Positions 13,201-24,259 of a DNA stretch of 64,000 nt are shown here, in pieces. The stretch spans positions 8,917,784-8,981,783 of the forward strand of contig JAGGNK010006559.1 of the NCBI GenBank assembly GCA_017590115.1, in the 5' to 3' direction. The notes beneath the pieces were generated by a model, which did no database searches, was not told where the DNA came from, and worked only from the letters and a program-made list of their open reading frames with translations. Each line of letters opens with the position of its first letter. The first letter of the stretch is position 1. This stretch comes from Montifringilla adamsi. Its lineage: Eukaryota > Chordata > Aves > Passeriformes > Passeridae. The translations under genes were made by a program, and so were the position numbers.

Positions 13201-16200
13201 CCATGTTTTTGTTTTTCGTTTGGTTTATTCTTGGGCTGTTCTTACTGGTGTGTGACTAATAAATTATTCTCAATAAGAGAATCTTTTAGTTTTGCAGCTT
13301 CCTTATGATTAAACAAACTTATTTTCAGTTTAGAGTTTTTTAACTTTACAAGTTCCCTTCCTACAACTCCCTTTGTTGCTATTCTCTGTTCTTCCTGACA
13401 ACATCAACTCCATTTTTAATTGCATTCACTTTTATTACCTCAGGCAACTTTGACTTCTTATTACTTGTACAGTTACATTGCCTTAAATTAACTAGATTTA
13501 CTTTTGAAGAATATCTTTCTTGCAAATATATCAGTTACTCAGATTTGCCAGTATACGTGGACCAAATATGCCATCAAAGGATTGTGGAAACTCAAGGGAG
13601 GATAGAGAGGAGCCAAAGAGGGACAGATGGAGCCATGACAGTAATGTTTAATTGATAAGGTAACACTTTCTAAGCAGAATGTGTGGTTGTGCATACACAA
13701 AGTGACCTCATAAATTCCCCAATTGAATCACCACTACTATTTACTAGAATTTAGTTCATATTATTATGTCATTTTGACTGACGTATCTTTAGAGGATATT
13801 CTGCAAAATATATTCTAAAGAACAGGTTGTTGAACTTGTTATTGTTAGGCAGGTCCCCTGTGGTTCTACACTGGGTTGAAAACACTCTTAGAATATAGAC
13901 AACATTGTAATTGTCTCAAAAATGTCAAAGTTTAAATAGGAAAATAAACTATAACTGTGAGGACACAGAAAGACAGAGAGATCCATCTGTTAAATATCTT
14001 GTCAAAGGCTGTGAGTGTCTTCAATTTCAATAGGCTTTATTTTTTTGCCTTCTGCTACTTATACTAATGAAAAGAAAAAAAAAAGAAGAAGATTGAAGAA
14101 AAAACATTGCTCACTTCTAGACTGGAATCAGAGCTAGCATAGCCACAGCAATGGACAGTGACTTCCTCTGTGATACAGAAGGCAAGACATTCAGATCAAA
14201 ATTATAGACACATGTAAGTATTATTTCTGGACAGCTGAAGTGGTTAGCTAAGAGTAACATACAAAGGCATTGATACCTGTACAGGAAAACCATGTGTTAA
14301 CGGTGTTAAGAAATGCTTTCCTTTAAAAAAGATACTAAATTGTAAGCTCTCCTGCTCGCTTTATGAAAGACCAATATCCACATAATTTTTTTTAAAAAAG
14401 TTAGCATTTTGCATCTTAATGTACTACATTTACATATTGAAGGAACTCTACAAGCTATTGCTGAGCGCGTAATGGAACTTGCTTCTTCCCACACAGTGAA
14501 TTACCAGGACCCATGTAGCAGTTACCTGACACTGCTCTTTTTCAGAATGTCTATAACGAGTGTACAGATAGAAATTTTATATAGAAAGACAGTCAGAGGC
14601 TCAGGGGACTGAATACAACCATTTAAAAAATTTGTTTTGTGTTTCTAGTCAAAATCCTTCGTAAGCAGTGGCCACCAAAGCTCTCACTGTCTAAGAAGCA
14701 TTTAAGAGCATGTTTCAGGAGATGCAGTTTCATGTTTAGTGGTCCTAAATCTATGGATCCTCTCTACAAAACAGCAATGTGACTTGTAATATGAAGAGGC
14801 ATCCTTGATAGTTCCAGAAGTGAAAAGATGGGAAAGGTGCCAGTAGCAATGTGTTTTGATGCCTGTGGTTACTCTTTACAGCACCTACCTAAGAGACAGT
14901 CTAGCATTTTGTTCATACAAACTCTAGACTTTCCTCTGGAAGTGCTACACCTGTACCTCTCAAGATGCGTAAATGCACTCTACAACATATTAGAAAGAAA
15001 TACAACAGCGCTGTAGGTGTGGATTCCTGCCAAAATGATCCAGTCAATGCTTTGGAATGGACTGACTCATTGGCAAAAACCCACAATCAAGACAGTCAAG
15101 AACAAATTGTATTAAAAAACATACATTTGCTTATGTTACTAAAAATGGTAGATTGCCAAAAGTGACTAAGAATAATTGCTTCTTTATATTTTATTCTGCC
15201 TGTGCAATGAAATTAAATTGGTCTGCTTAGTCACATATTTTGCTTGGAGTCACTGTTTTACTCCCATGAAAGTCAAAGGGTTTCATACATTTTATTTTGA
15301 TATGACAACATAAGCATTTAGAAAAATAATAAGGCAAAAATATCTATCCTATTTTCAACAGAGTAAAAATAAGTTCAAATGTTTTCATTGACACAAAGCT
15401 TAATGAGAGGTTTTGCTTGAGGGACTAGATTTTTGGAACATAAAGCACATCCTTGAGAGAGGTCTGTTAGGAAGAAAGTCATGAAATACTCCGTGAAGCT
15501 ACACATGAAAGCTTTTTAATTGGGTGATAATTGACTATTCTATTTTTCCATTAGTAATATCTGGATCAGAATCAAAATTAATAAGAAAGAGTCCTTCCTT
15601 TATAATGATTTCAAGTGACTGTAAAACTACTTAGTCCCTATTTTGAACCTGAAGAGCAAATAAAAAGTTTGAAGATATTTGCTGAAGTTTATGAAGCTCA
15701 TGACCTCTTGTAGATTCTTTTTTTATGTCATACTATTTGCAAACAAAGATTTTTTTTCTGTTTTTGACTGTTCTGTTTTCATCATTGAAGTCATAGCTAC
15801 TGAATTAAGTGGTAAAAAAGATAAATTTTCTTGGTTTGTGAGTGAATTTGAAAGAAGATAAAGGAGAGATAATTTCATCATTAAAAAAAAAAAAAGTCAA
15901 TCTGTCCTTGAACCTTGTCCTCTAAGGATCAGTGCAGAGAGTCTTATTTTGATTAACTTGTAAAAGATGAATTAGGGATTGGGGGAAGGAGAACAAAGGA
16001 AAGGCGAATCCTTAATTACAATCTTAAGCAACTGTGTGCAATCATGTTTCAGGATTTTCTTGCCTGAATACATCTTATTAAGTTGGAACCATGCACTCAG
16101 ACACTCCACAACTTGGAGAATGTAGATTGCTTCTAGTTGCTCTCTTTAAACCACTACTTCAGTTCACAAATGCCATGTTGAATTGCCTCCCTCTGATTAG

Positions 16201-16682
16201 AAGGGTGACATTGGAAATCATGTCTGAAAGTGCAGCTGAAAGACAAGAAACACATAGCAGTTACATATTATATTTACTAAAATAGTTATGCATGCTGCAT
16301 TTGTGTATTCAAAGACTATAAACCAATTCAGAAATTAAAATTATTTTTTAAAAACCTTTGCAATCTAAACCAATTGTTTTGTTGCTGTTTTTTTCTTATT
16401 CAAGTGACTTTATTCACACATTACTTTATTAGTGTTGAGAGCACACTTCATAGTATAATGTACAGTAGGAATGAAAATTAATTATATATTCACATTATTA
16501 GTTTGTTTATATCATGTTGAAAATGCTTTTCTGGTAAGTATAAACCAAAAGACATTGGCCAAGGTGTATCTCTTACAGTTGCCCTTGGTACAGTCTATTG
16601 TTCTAAAAAAAGTATGTGTTAAAAATATTTCTGTCCGTGAAAAATGTCAGTTCAGCAGCTCTGCCAACAACATTTGGAACCT

Positions 16683-16686
<4 letters not shown>

Positions 16687-16733
<47 letters not shown>
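16687..16733. repeat. T47 homopolymer at the upstream edge of the CpG island
   Basis: Forty-seven uninterrupted thymines. The base composition switches immediately after it from AT-rich flank to the GC-rich promoter region. Long poly(dA:dT) tracts resist nucleosome wrapping, so this may act as a boundary element. That is inference. Its exact length should be treated with caution because homopolymers this long are error-prone. Confidence 0.95.
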
Positions 16734-16734
<1 letters not shown>

Positions 16735-17094
16735 TCAGGAGGCGTGCTGATTCCTGGCTGATCACGTTTCTGTTGTAGATCTTTTTCGTTCTGCAGACCC
16801 AAACGGGTTCAGCAGTGCTGAAAGGAGGCAGAAAGTTTGTGCTGGCGCTGACCACGTCCAAACAAAGCAGGTACTCATTTCCCAGCCCGGCTGCCCCGAG
16901 CAGCTCCGGGGTTGCGGGGCTCTGCGTGGCTGCTGCCGGGCACCAGCCCCAGCGTGACACTGAGCCTTCTCCTGCTGCCGGCGCGCATACTCCGCTCTCT
17001 CCACCCTTTATTCTGGGAAAGCGCCCGGTTTAGTTATTCAACGTATTTTTTACTTTTCTGAATCCTCCTCTCCCTGCTCACCACCACCCTGCGG

Positions 17095-17100
17095 TATAAA
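17095..17100 (+). promoter_or_regulatory. Candidate TATA box
   Basis: TATAAA in the context GCGGTATAAACAG, at the start of the GC-rich block. It would place initiation at about 17120-17130. TATA-like boxes occur in only a minority of CpG-island promoters, so initiation could instead be dispersed further downstream in the island. Confidence 0.45.
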
Positions 17101-17441
17101 CAGTAGCCGGGGAGGCGTGACAGCAGCTCTAGGGAGACAGAGGGCAGCAGGGCTGCGAGGTTTTAAGTCCCGAGCAGGTGGGTGGTGGCTCCGTGCTCTG
17201 CCCGGGGATCAGGAGAGGGGACCCCGGCCCGGTCCCGCGGCTGCCCCACGCCAGGCAGGAGGACGGGCCAGGGCAGGGAGCGTGGGTTTCACAAGAGGCA
17301 GGCTGGGCAGGCTGAAAGGGCAAAGCTTTAAAGCAGGGACTCCGCAAGTTCGGTTTAGTTTTGCGACTTTGTCTTCACGCCTCGAAAGCTCAGTCGAAGC
17401 TTGTAGGACAAATTGCGTGGTGGGTTGTGGGGGGGAGAAGT

Positions 17442-17459
17442 AAAAAAAAAAAAAAAAAA
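17442..17459. repeat. A18 homopolymer inside the CpG island
   Basis: Eighteen consecutive adenines in an otherwise GC-rich promoter or leader region, following a G-rich stretch (GTGGGGGGG). If transcription starts at about 17125, this lies in the 5' leader. Confidence 0.9.
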
Positions 17460-17492
17460 TCTTGAAGTGTCTCCTTCAACTCCACGTTTCAA

Positions 17493-17500
17493 ATGCAAAT
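17493..17500 (+). promoter_or_regulatory. Exact octamer ATGCAAAT (POU-factor site)
   Basis: A perfect match to the octamer bound by POU-domain factors, lying inside the CpG island about 400 bases downstream of the TATA-like box. The same bases contain an upstream start codon if transcription begins at about 17125. Function is inferred from the motif alone. Confidence 0.4.
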
Positions 17501-17600
17501 AGGGAGAAAGATTGGTCCCCGCCCCACCCCCTAGCCCGGTTCCTGATTTTTATCCAAAGGACTCCATCTGTATATCCTGTCAAGGAGGAGGAGGAGAGGC

Positions 17601-17622
17601 GGGGGTGGGTAGTGGGGCCGGG
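17601..17622 (+). promoter_or_regulatory. G-quadruplex motif in the 5' leader/promoter
   Basis: Four guanine runs (17601-17605, 17607-17609, 17614-17617, 17620-17622) separated by loops of 1, 4 and 2 bases satisfy the G3+N1-7 rule. If the leader starts upstream, the motif would also be present in the mRNA. Confidence 0.55.
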
Positions 17623-17780
17623 CAGGCTGCTTGCTCCCTGGATCCCGCTTCAATAGCCACCGCTGGGTCTTCGGGAGGTACAAAGAGTCCCTGTGCCGCC
17701 TCCGCGCGCCCTCGGACGGAGCTGGCAGCCGGCTCCAGCCACCGAGCCGTGATATCCCCTGCCCAGAGCAGCATCCCCAC

Positions 17781-17843
17781 CTCCTCTGCTTTCTCCCTCC
17801 CTCCCCGCTCCTTCCCTCCCTCCTCTTCCTCCTCCTCCCGCAG
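17781..17843 (+). other. Long polypyrimidine tract ending in CAG (possible internal 3' splice site)
   Basis: About 60 nearly pure C/T bases, broken by G at 17788 and 17807, end in CCTCCTCCCGCAG at 17843. This has the form of a strong vertebrate acceptor. Joined to the donor at 17178, it would remove the A18 tract, the octamer, the G-quadruplex and the first upstream reading frame. It may equally be an unspliced C/T-rich leader or promoter tract. Confidence 0.4.
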
Positions 17844-18019
17844 CCACGATCCGCACCCAGTCGGAGCTGGGCTTGGCACCGGCACCCACTTCTCCCATCG
17901 TGTGCCCAGCGGCTGCCTGTGCAGAGCCGCGCCGTGCCGTGGAGGAGGAGGAGCGGAGCAGCGGCAGCGCTCCCATCTCCGCGGGTGCGGGCGAGTGCGC
18001 GGGCGGGCGCGCAGCCCCC

Positions 18020-18118
18020 ATGCCCGGTGGGCGCCCCGCCGCCCGCAGCCCGCCCCCCCTGCTCGGGAGCATCCCGCCAGCACTTCGCCGCGGAGGCACC
18101 GTCAGCCCTTGGAATTAA
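18020..18118 (+). other. Upstream open reading frame in CDH7 exon 1 (32 codons)
   Basis: An ATG at 18020 opens a 32-codon proline- and arginine-rich frame ending at TAA 18116-18118, 41 bases before the splice donor. The initiation context is poor (C at -3, C at +4), so most ribosomes would scan past. No domain is seen. Such frames usually lower translation of the main frame. Confidence 0.55.
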
Positions 18119-18530
18119 AATACTCACCACGCTGGGCAGCCGAGGGAAACGGGGAGCAGGTAAGTGCTGGTTGCACCTGTGCCTTTTCTTTTCTTCCTTC
18201 CCCTTTCCCTTCCCCTCCCGTGTAGGCAGAGGGCGGTCGGAGCAGTTGCAGGAGCGGGCCGTGCGCTGTTCCTCCGCACCCGCTCGCCCCGGAGCGGCTC
18301 CTGCCCAGAGCGGAGCCGCGGCTCTGCGGAGCTGCCGGGGGCGGCGCGGCCACGGCCGTAAGTTTGGCGTTCCCCGGGCTGGGACCGGCCGCGGGAGCAG
18401 CCAACACCAGGTGTGGTGGGGAGACCGTGGAAAGTGAGAGCACTGGGACTGTAGGTGCGTGTGCACCTTCTGAGAAATAAGAGAACAATAGCATCACTCT
18501 TGACTCTTTGGAGAAGTCTCACAGACGAGC

Positions 18531-18553
18531 GGGGAAGTGGGGTGGGGGAAGGG
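18531..18553 (+). promoter_or_regulatory. G-quadruplex motif at the start of intron 1
   Basis: Guanine runs at 18531-18534, 18539-18542, 18544-18548 and 18551-18553 with loops of 4, 1 and 2 bases meet the G3+N1-7 rule. It lies about 370 bases after the exon 1 donor, in the nascent transcript. Confidence 0.55.
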
Positions 18554-20890
18554 AGGACCACAGACTTCTGCAAAATATAGGCAGCCCAAAGTCCTGACTG
18601 TCTCAGTCCTTTCTGCCAAGCCAAAGCGGCTGTCTTGCTTGGGCTTGAAGTCTGGCAGTGATGCTACAGCGCAAAATATTATAGAGACAATGAAATTTCC
18701 TGAGTTATTTCCCAGAGCTTTTGTCCTTCTATGTCAAGGGTGTTCTAGAGTTTGCAAATGTTGAAATTACGGGAGCTGTTTCTTTGATTAGTATTCAGCT
18801 GGTAAGGCTAGCTCTGCAGTGCTTAGCTGATGTTGACCCTTCCCCCTCCACCCTGTCCCCCAATCCATCCACATATCCACACACGGGCATGTCCTGCTTT
18901 CCTACAGTAGCTGTGTACAGCAGTAGCAAGAGGTTTGTCATCTGGATCCTCAGACTTCTAGTTGCTAATGGAAGCAAAAAATAACCCTTTTTGAGATACA
19001 GTTTAGCCTTTATACTGCTTTCAAAAGGTGAAGTAGTTCAGGTGAGCCAAGATTCTACAAACGATGCCTTCCCCAGGATGTGGGAAAGGATGGGAGATGG
19101 ATAATTGTGATGTGCTCTGATTCTGGAAACTGAAATGCTGATACTTTAATCTGTTCCCCTTGCAAGGATAAAATCTTGTGTTCTGATAGATAACTTGTTC
19201 AAGCCAAACCAGAGACTTGAAAGGGCAGAGTATACTTCATAGTCTCTCTAACAAGACATACTGACTGACTTGCAATTTTTCAGCTAAAACATAGGTGATT
19301 GTGCAGCTTTGCAGAAAATAAATTGCTTTTCCAGGACAAATAAATAAATACATAAAAGAGCCAAACTCTTGAGCATGCCAGTTTCTGAGACAGTCTCTCC
19401 TTGGCGTTGATGTGTGACTTTACTTTCCTATCTTTATTATATCTACTAATTGTTTCTGTGTTGCATTATTTGAGTTTGCAGGGAATTGCTACTGGTGAAA
19501 TCTAGGTACTTTGTTTCTGAGAAAGGTGGGTCTACATAAGTCCAGGTGCAGAGCTGTTCAGATGGGCAGTAGCATGAAAGTTGCATAACTAAATTAAGTT
19601 GCTTACCATGTAGCTTCTGGAGGTACAACAGGTCAACAGATAAAGATCAACTATAAAGTGATTCTGATTTTTTTTTCTCAGCAATATTCTGACAGTTTTA
19701 ACAATGCAGAAGTGAAGTGAGGGTATTTGAAATGGTACAATTGTGCCTCATTAGAGCTAGTTCAGTGCTACGGGTGTGTTACCATATTTGGAGGAAAAAA
19801 AGAACACAAAACCCACTTAACAAACCCAAAAGAACTATCCAGGGAACAAATGTGCTATTATTTTTAAGTCCTTTTACAAAATTTTATAGCTTTTCAGTCT
19901 GCAGCTACCAGGGGATCAAATCTAGACATCTAGACACACATTTATTTCAGGGTCATGAAGATAGGCTAAGTAAAATTCGAAAAACAATTGCAGTAAAATC
20001 CACAGTAAGGGAGGGCCTAGCTCTGACAGCTTTTAATATTAAGCATGTGCAACATCTAGGGTTTGAGTACTCGATAAAGGTTTAAAACTACCAGGAATAT
20101 TAGGAATATATCAAAGGTAATAATCTGAGCTACCACTGCATGTTAGAAATGTGTGTAAGTTAATGTGAGTGAAAATACAAACATCAGTAATATAGCCTAT
20201 TTTCTTGCAAAAAGCCATTAAAGATTGCAGTTTTAATCAAGGAACATTTCACCCTTATAATGGGAGACTTTACTGTAATTAAAGGCTGATGTGGGTCATT
20301 AGAAGAGTGTTAAAAGTCAGATGACAGCCTCACAACTCTCCTAAGTCTACTTGCATTGATTTAATAGCAAGGCACTATTGATTATTTGGTATTGATTTAG
20401 TAGCAAAATATTCTTATTTTTTCATGTAAAAGAGTAATTGTAAAGCATTTGTACAGCAGCAGATTAACTGTGAATTTTCTGATGAGAAGAATGGATACAA
20501 TATCCACATAGATTTTCGCCTATCCTTTTCACGTATGGTTGTGTGTACGTACACGTTCCCACATTTTTCTATATTTCTTCAGCAGTCAGAGACTTGACTG
20601 AAGAAAATCATTACTAATGCAAGACCTTATATTGTTATACTCCAACTTAAATTTCTACTTTGCTATAAACCTGGCTAAGCCTTTTCTCAAAGGGATTCAA
20701 CTCACAAATTGACTCCAATGTGTGATGAAAATAGAAAATATTTTAAACTTCGAGTGCTTTACAGATGAATATACTGCTTGGGAGTCAGTCCTAGTGATGT
20801 CTAGTAGGTTTTTGTGCATGTTTTCAGTCTATTGACTTCAGTATCTGATGCGTTCAGCGATTCTTCAATGAAGGCCTTTCTTGGACCATT

Positions 20891-20930
20891 CCTTTTCCTT
20901 TAGTTTATCACTTTTTCCTTTAGTTTATCA
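20891..20930. repeat. 20-bp tandem duplication
   Basis: Two adjacent 20-base copies (20891-20910 and 20911-20930), each ending TTCCTTTAGTTTATCA, differ at one base. This is a simple local duplication within intron 1. Confidence 0.9.
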
Positions 20931-23900
20931 CTTCTTTTTTCATGTACACTTTCATGCTACTACTGGGTATTGTTTTCTTATGGCAATAAAAATCATTAAA
21001 TTCTGTCTGAGGAAGGGTATAAAATATATGGTTACTTCAGTTCTTCCTGTCAAACCAGGCTTAACTCTAAGCAGTAATGCAGGAGTGCCTCCTCTGGGAA
21101 TTCAGCAGTTCTGCAAGAAAGTCATCCCTAGGCATTATGTGACGTTCTTCAGCTGAAATGAGGCTGCAAAAACTGAGCTTGTGGAAATTTAAATATTTGC
21201 CTTGATTGGTTCCCAGATCCACAAATACTGCTGGTGTTTCTTTTCAATAACTGATCAAATTAGCATAATACTTCCCAGCAGTTTAGATCTTTCAAATGCA
21301 CCATGGCAAGGTGAAAAACCAATAAAACCCTTGCACATGGAGAAAATTATACTAGAAAAAAAAAAATCTTTCTTCTGATAATTTTGCATGGGGAAGAAAA
21401 CAAACTTACCAAGAACCCAAACAATTTAGCACTCTAGACACGTGCAATCTTATGATCAACTGCAGAGCAGTATAAAAGACCAAAAGCTGTTACCTGGTTT
21501 TCTTTATGATTTTTTTTTTAAGCCATATAATTTATTGCGGAGTACCTAGTGTTTTTCTGTTGTCTCATCAGGTCCTTTCACCTGAGTCAGAGGGTATTGG
21601 AGCCAGTTTAGTGTAACAGTGCCATATGTTTGGAGCAGTGATAGTTTTTTGCTTGATAACCAGATGCAGACTGCAGGATGTGCACTACATTTACAGATCT
21701 CCCATGTGAATATTTAGGCCAGTTAGCGGCAGGAGGTTGTGGTCTGTAGTTGTAATGTCATCTGGCACAGGGAGTTAATAGGTTTCATCGTACTGCCTTG
21801 ACTTGCAGAGCTTCATTTCATCACAGGGTCCCCACCTCACTTGCTCCAAGGCACCTTCCTTTTCTTTTTTTCTTTCTCCGAAAAAAAGTGATAACCAGAC
21901 ATTGCAATTGACACCATAATTAGACATGTTAACTTCTCAAAACCTCTTTGTCTCAAGGATCACATTCCTGTTCATGCGCCTGTGAAGGAGTCTCCTGTAA
22001 TATTTAGGATGTGTGACATGGAGGAGCTGCAGGCTTGCCACAAAATGTAATACCCTGTCCAATGGGCATTGTAAAATTGAATGTCAAAGCATAAATATTT
22101 CAGTGAGGGCAGTCCAGCTGTCAGGGGGCTCACCTGCTGGTTCTACTTTGTTTAAGGGATCATGGTTCAAGATCCAGTGGCAGCAGTCACCCTTGGAATT
22201 ATTTCACACCCTGGCTCTGATTATACTGAATGACTAAAGTAGAGAAAAAAATAAAAAAACCCATGGGATGACTGCATTGTTGACAAAGGTAATGCAAGAT
22301 TTACTAGCAGGTGGTGGCTGCTCAGTCAGTGAGGTCCATATTTGCACAGTAAATTTTGCAATGATATCAAAAATCGAAGGAATTTGATGAAAGGAAAATA
22401 ATAGGGCAGGGGGGAGGATGAGGGAAGAGAGGGCAATAAAATAGGAGTGGTAAACTCTTCAGTTACAACTTCAGTGAGTGGCTGACAGTGAGATTTCAAA
22501 CTAGAGTAATGCAATCCAGACTGGGGGAGTTTAGTAATGGAAAAGGGTTTGTATTTCCACTTCTTCCTGAAGCATTTTACACATTAGAAACACCTCAGGA
22601 CAAAATATGCTGAAGGACAAAATCCTCTGTTGGGTTGAAGAGGTTGACAGAAAAATGATATGGTTCATAGATTAAGCTGGCACTGTGACACTGGTAGCAA
22701 TGTGTGAGCAGAAGTCTGCAGGAATTTGCATTTTGGCTGCAAAGGTTAGGTGGTGCAAAGATGATCTCAAGAGCATTTAGCAAATTGCCCTACAGGGCTG
22801 GGGAAATCTCAGATGTGGGGAAGGAGGGCTTCCAAGATGATATCTCTGAGACTGAAAACTTGTCCTTATCTCCTGGTGCTCATTGTGACACACAAACAAC
22901 GAACACTAGACTTGATGAGTTGTTTTAGAAATTATGGAGTGAAGCAAAATATTCAGAGAGATTTTCAGTGGGTGTAAATTACTCTTAATTGCTTGCAGTG
23001 AGGGGGACTGTTCCTTTAAGTTGAGGATCTTATTCATGATCTGAATGTTTTCATCAAATCAAGATTGCCCCTTGGAGACAGTGCATAATAGTGTCTTTTT
23101 GACATTAGCAGATTGTTTTGGCAAAGTAGAGTAGTAACATTTTTCAGATTAGCAGTGTATACCAGTACACTGTGGCTTAAATATAATTTAATTTTTGTAC
23201 AGCAGATGGGAAAAAAATGTAAGGTTTATGATATATATTGAATGAAAAGGCTATTAATTTTTTCAAAAGTGTATTCTTCAGTCTGAGGTTTTGTATATCA
23301 GCCAGCTATTTAAGAACATAAACATGAGCATTTGAATATCTTGTGGATATTTTTTATGTTTAGGTTTTTGGGTTTTGTGGGGTTTTTTTTTGATTCTTAC
23401 AGCTGTTCAGTTGGACATCATGTTACTGCTTAGTTGAGACATGCTACCTGCACTGTCCAGATCACAAAACATACTCTCCCAATTACACACCAGTTCTGTT
23501 ATTTTGTGTTTTTCATATTTGTGATTGCCAGGGCTACATGTAAAGCAAATAGGGAAAACAAGCTTAGATGTGAAAGCTAGAGCTTAATGCCTTAAATGCA
23601 CTAGCAGACAATTTTATTTTTAAAGGCCTAAGTTACTTTTTAGGTTGGCAAAGTGTGAATGAGGAGATAAAATTTGGTTTACCCATATTTGGGGAGGGGA
23701 ACAGCATTTGGGAGATCAGAAACAAGATGTAAAGGTACACTTTTATTCTAGGATAGTTAATGATATCAAAAATGTAAATATTTCTCAGTTTTGTATATTC
23801 TGAATCTTGTTTGTGCGTTTCATAAAAGAGCATCTTTAAACAAACTGTACAAAGTGGTTGCAGGTCAGTTTTGCCATCACACTCAAGTCAGCAAGCACAG

Positions 23901-24175
23901 ATGACAGTGAAGACACTGGAATCAGAGCACTGAATACCCTCTGTCATTGTCAGTGTTAGCTTTATCCCCTGCTGCAAGTGCAACCCTGAACACTCGAGCT
24001 GTGACTTAATGAAGAAAAAACCACCAACACTACCTCCTAGTTTTCAGTTTTATGAATACTGTGACGTTGCTTATGTGGTCTTGCGGACTTGATACTTATG
24101 GACATCATAGAACAGGTGATATTGAACTGCTAGTTATGCTTGGACAAAATTAATCAAAAAAATCTGGATAAAATG

Positions 24176-24227
<52 letters not shown>

Positions 24228-24259
24228 CCTATCTATCTGTCTGTCCATCCATCTATCTC
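24176..24259. repeat. (TCTA)n tetranucleotide microsatellite
   Basis: Thirteen perfect TCTA units (24176-24227) pass into decayed TCTG and TCCA variants. The frame reading repeated tyrosine-leucine-serine across it is an artefact. It is likely to be length-polymorphic. Confidence 0.96.

Larger units (their letters stand above)
1..16686. other. 5' flanking intergenic DNA of CDH7
   Basis: This is about 16.7 kb of AT-rich sequence in which I find no supportable gene. Open frames are short, lack recognisable domains and are what AT-rich DNA gives by chance. It contains a pyrimidine CTTT microsatellite near 1.6 kb, an AT/CA alternating tract near 3.6 kb, an ancient LINE reverse-transcriptase fossil near 6.8-7.0 kb, a C18 tract near 9.9 kb, a T18 tract near 10.9 kb, and a second LINE fossil of a different class near 12.9-13.2 kb. 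These are listed separately. The rest shows no structure I can name. Distal regulatory elements of the cadherin could lie here, but nothing in the single sequence identifies them. Confidence 0.7.
17125..18159 (+). other. CDH7 exon 1, 5' untranslated (5' end uncertain)
   Basis: The 3' boundary is a perfect consensus donor, GAGCAG|GTAAGT, with the intron starting at 18160. The 5' boundary is inferred from the TATA-like box and may be several hundred bases off. The exon has no start codon that opens the cadherin frame, so it is leader sequence. It holds two short upstream reading frames, at 17493-17534 and 18020-18118, both in weak initiation context. Alternative donors exist at 17178 (CAG|GTGGGT) and 18358 (GCC|GTAAGT). 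A strong-looking internal acceptor ends at 17843. The leader may therefore be alternatively spliced. RNA data would be needed to fix its structure. Confidence 0.55.
16840..18420. promoter_or_regulatory. CpG island covering the CDH7 promoter and first exon
   Basis: GC content and CpG frequency rise sharply from about 16840, with the densest part at about 17860-18370, and fall back to AT-rich intron after about 18420. It is the only such island in the window and lies directly upstream of the cadherin coding exons on the same strand. It contains a TATA-like box, an exact octamer, GC boxes (for example around 17999-18007), two G-quadruplex motifs nearby and a long polypyrimidine run. Long open frames on both strands here arise from the high GC content and have no recognisable domains. 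Regulation by developmental factors is expected for a neural and neural-crest cadherin but is not shown by the sequence. Confidence 0.85.

Noticed and set aside
17531..18466. Very long open frames on both strands of the CpG island (up to 311 codons on the minus strand)
   Set aside because: GC-rich, CpG-rich DNA lacks stop codons by composition. The frames overlap each other on both strands, are proline/arginine/alanine-rich with no domain, and the region is explained as promoter and leader exon.
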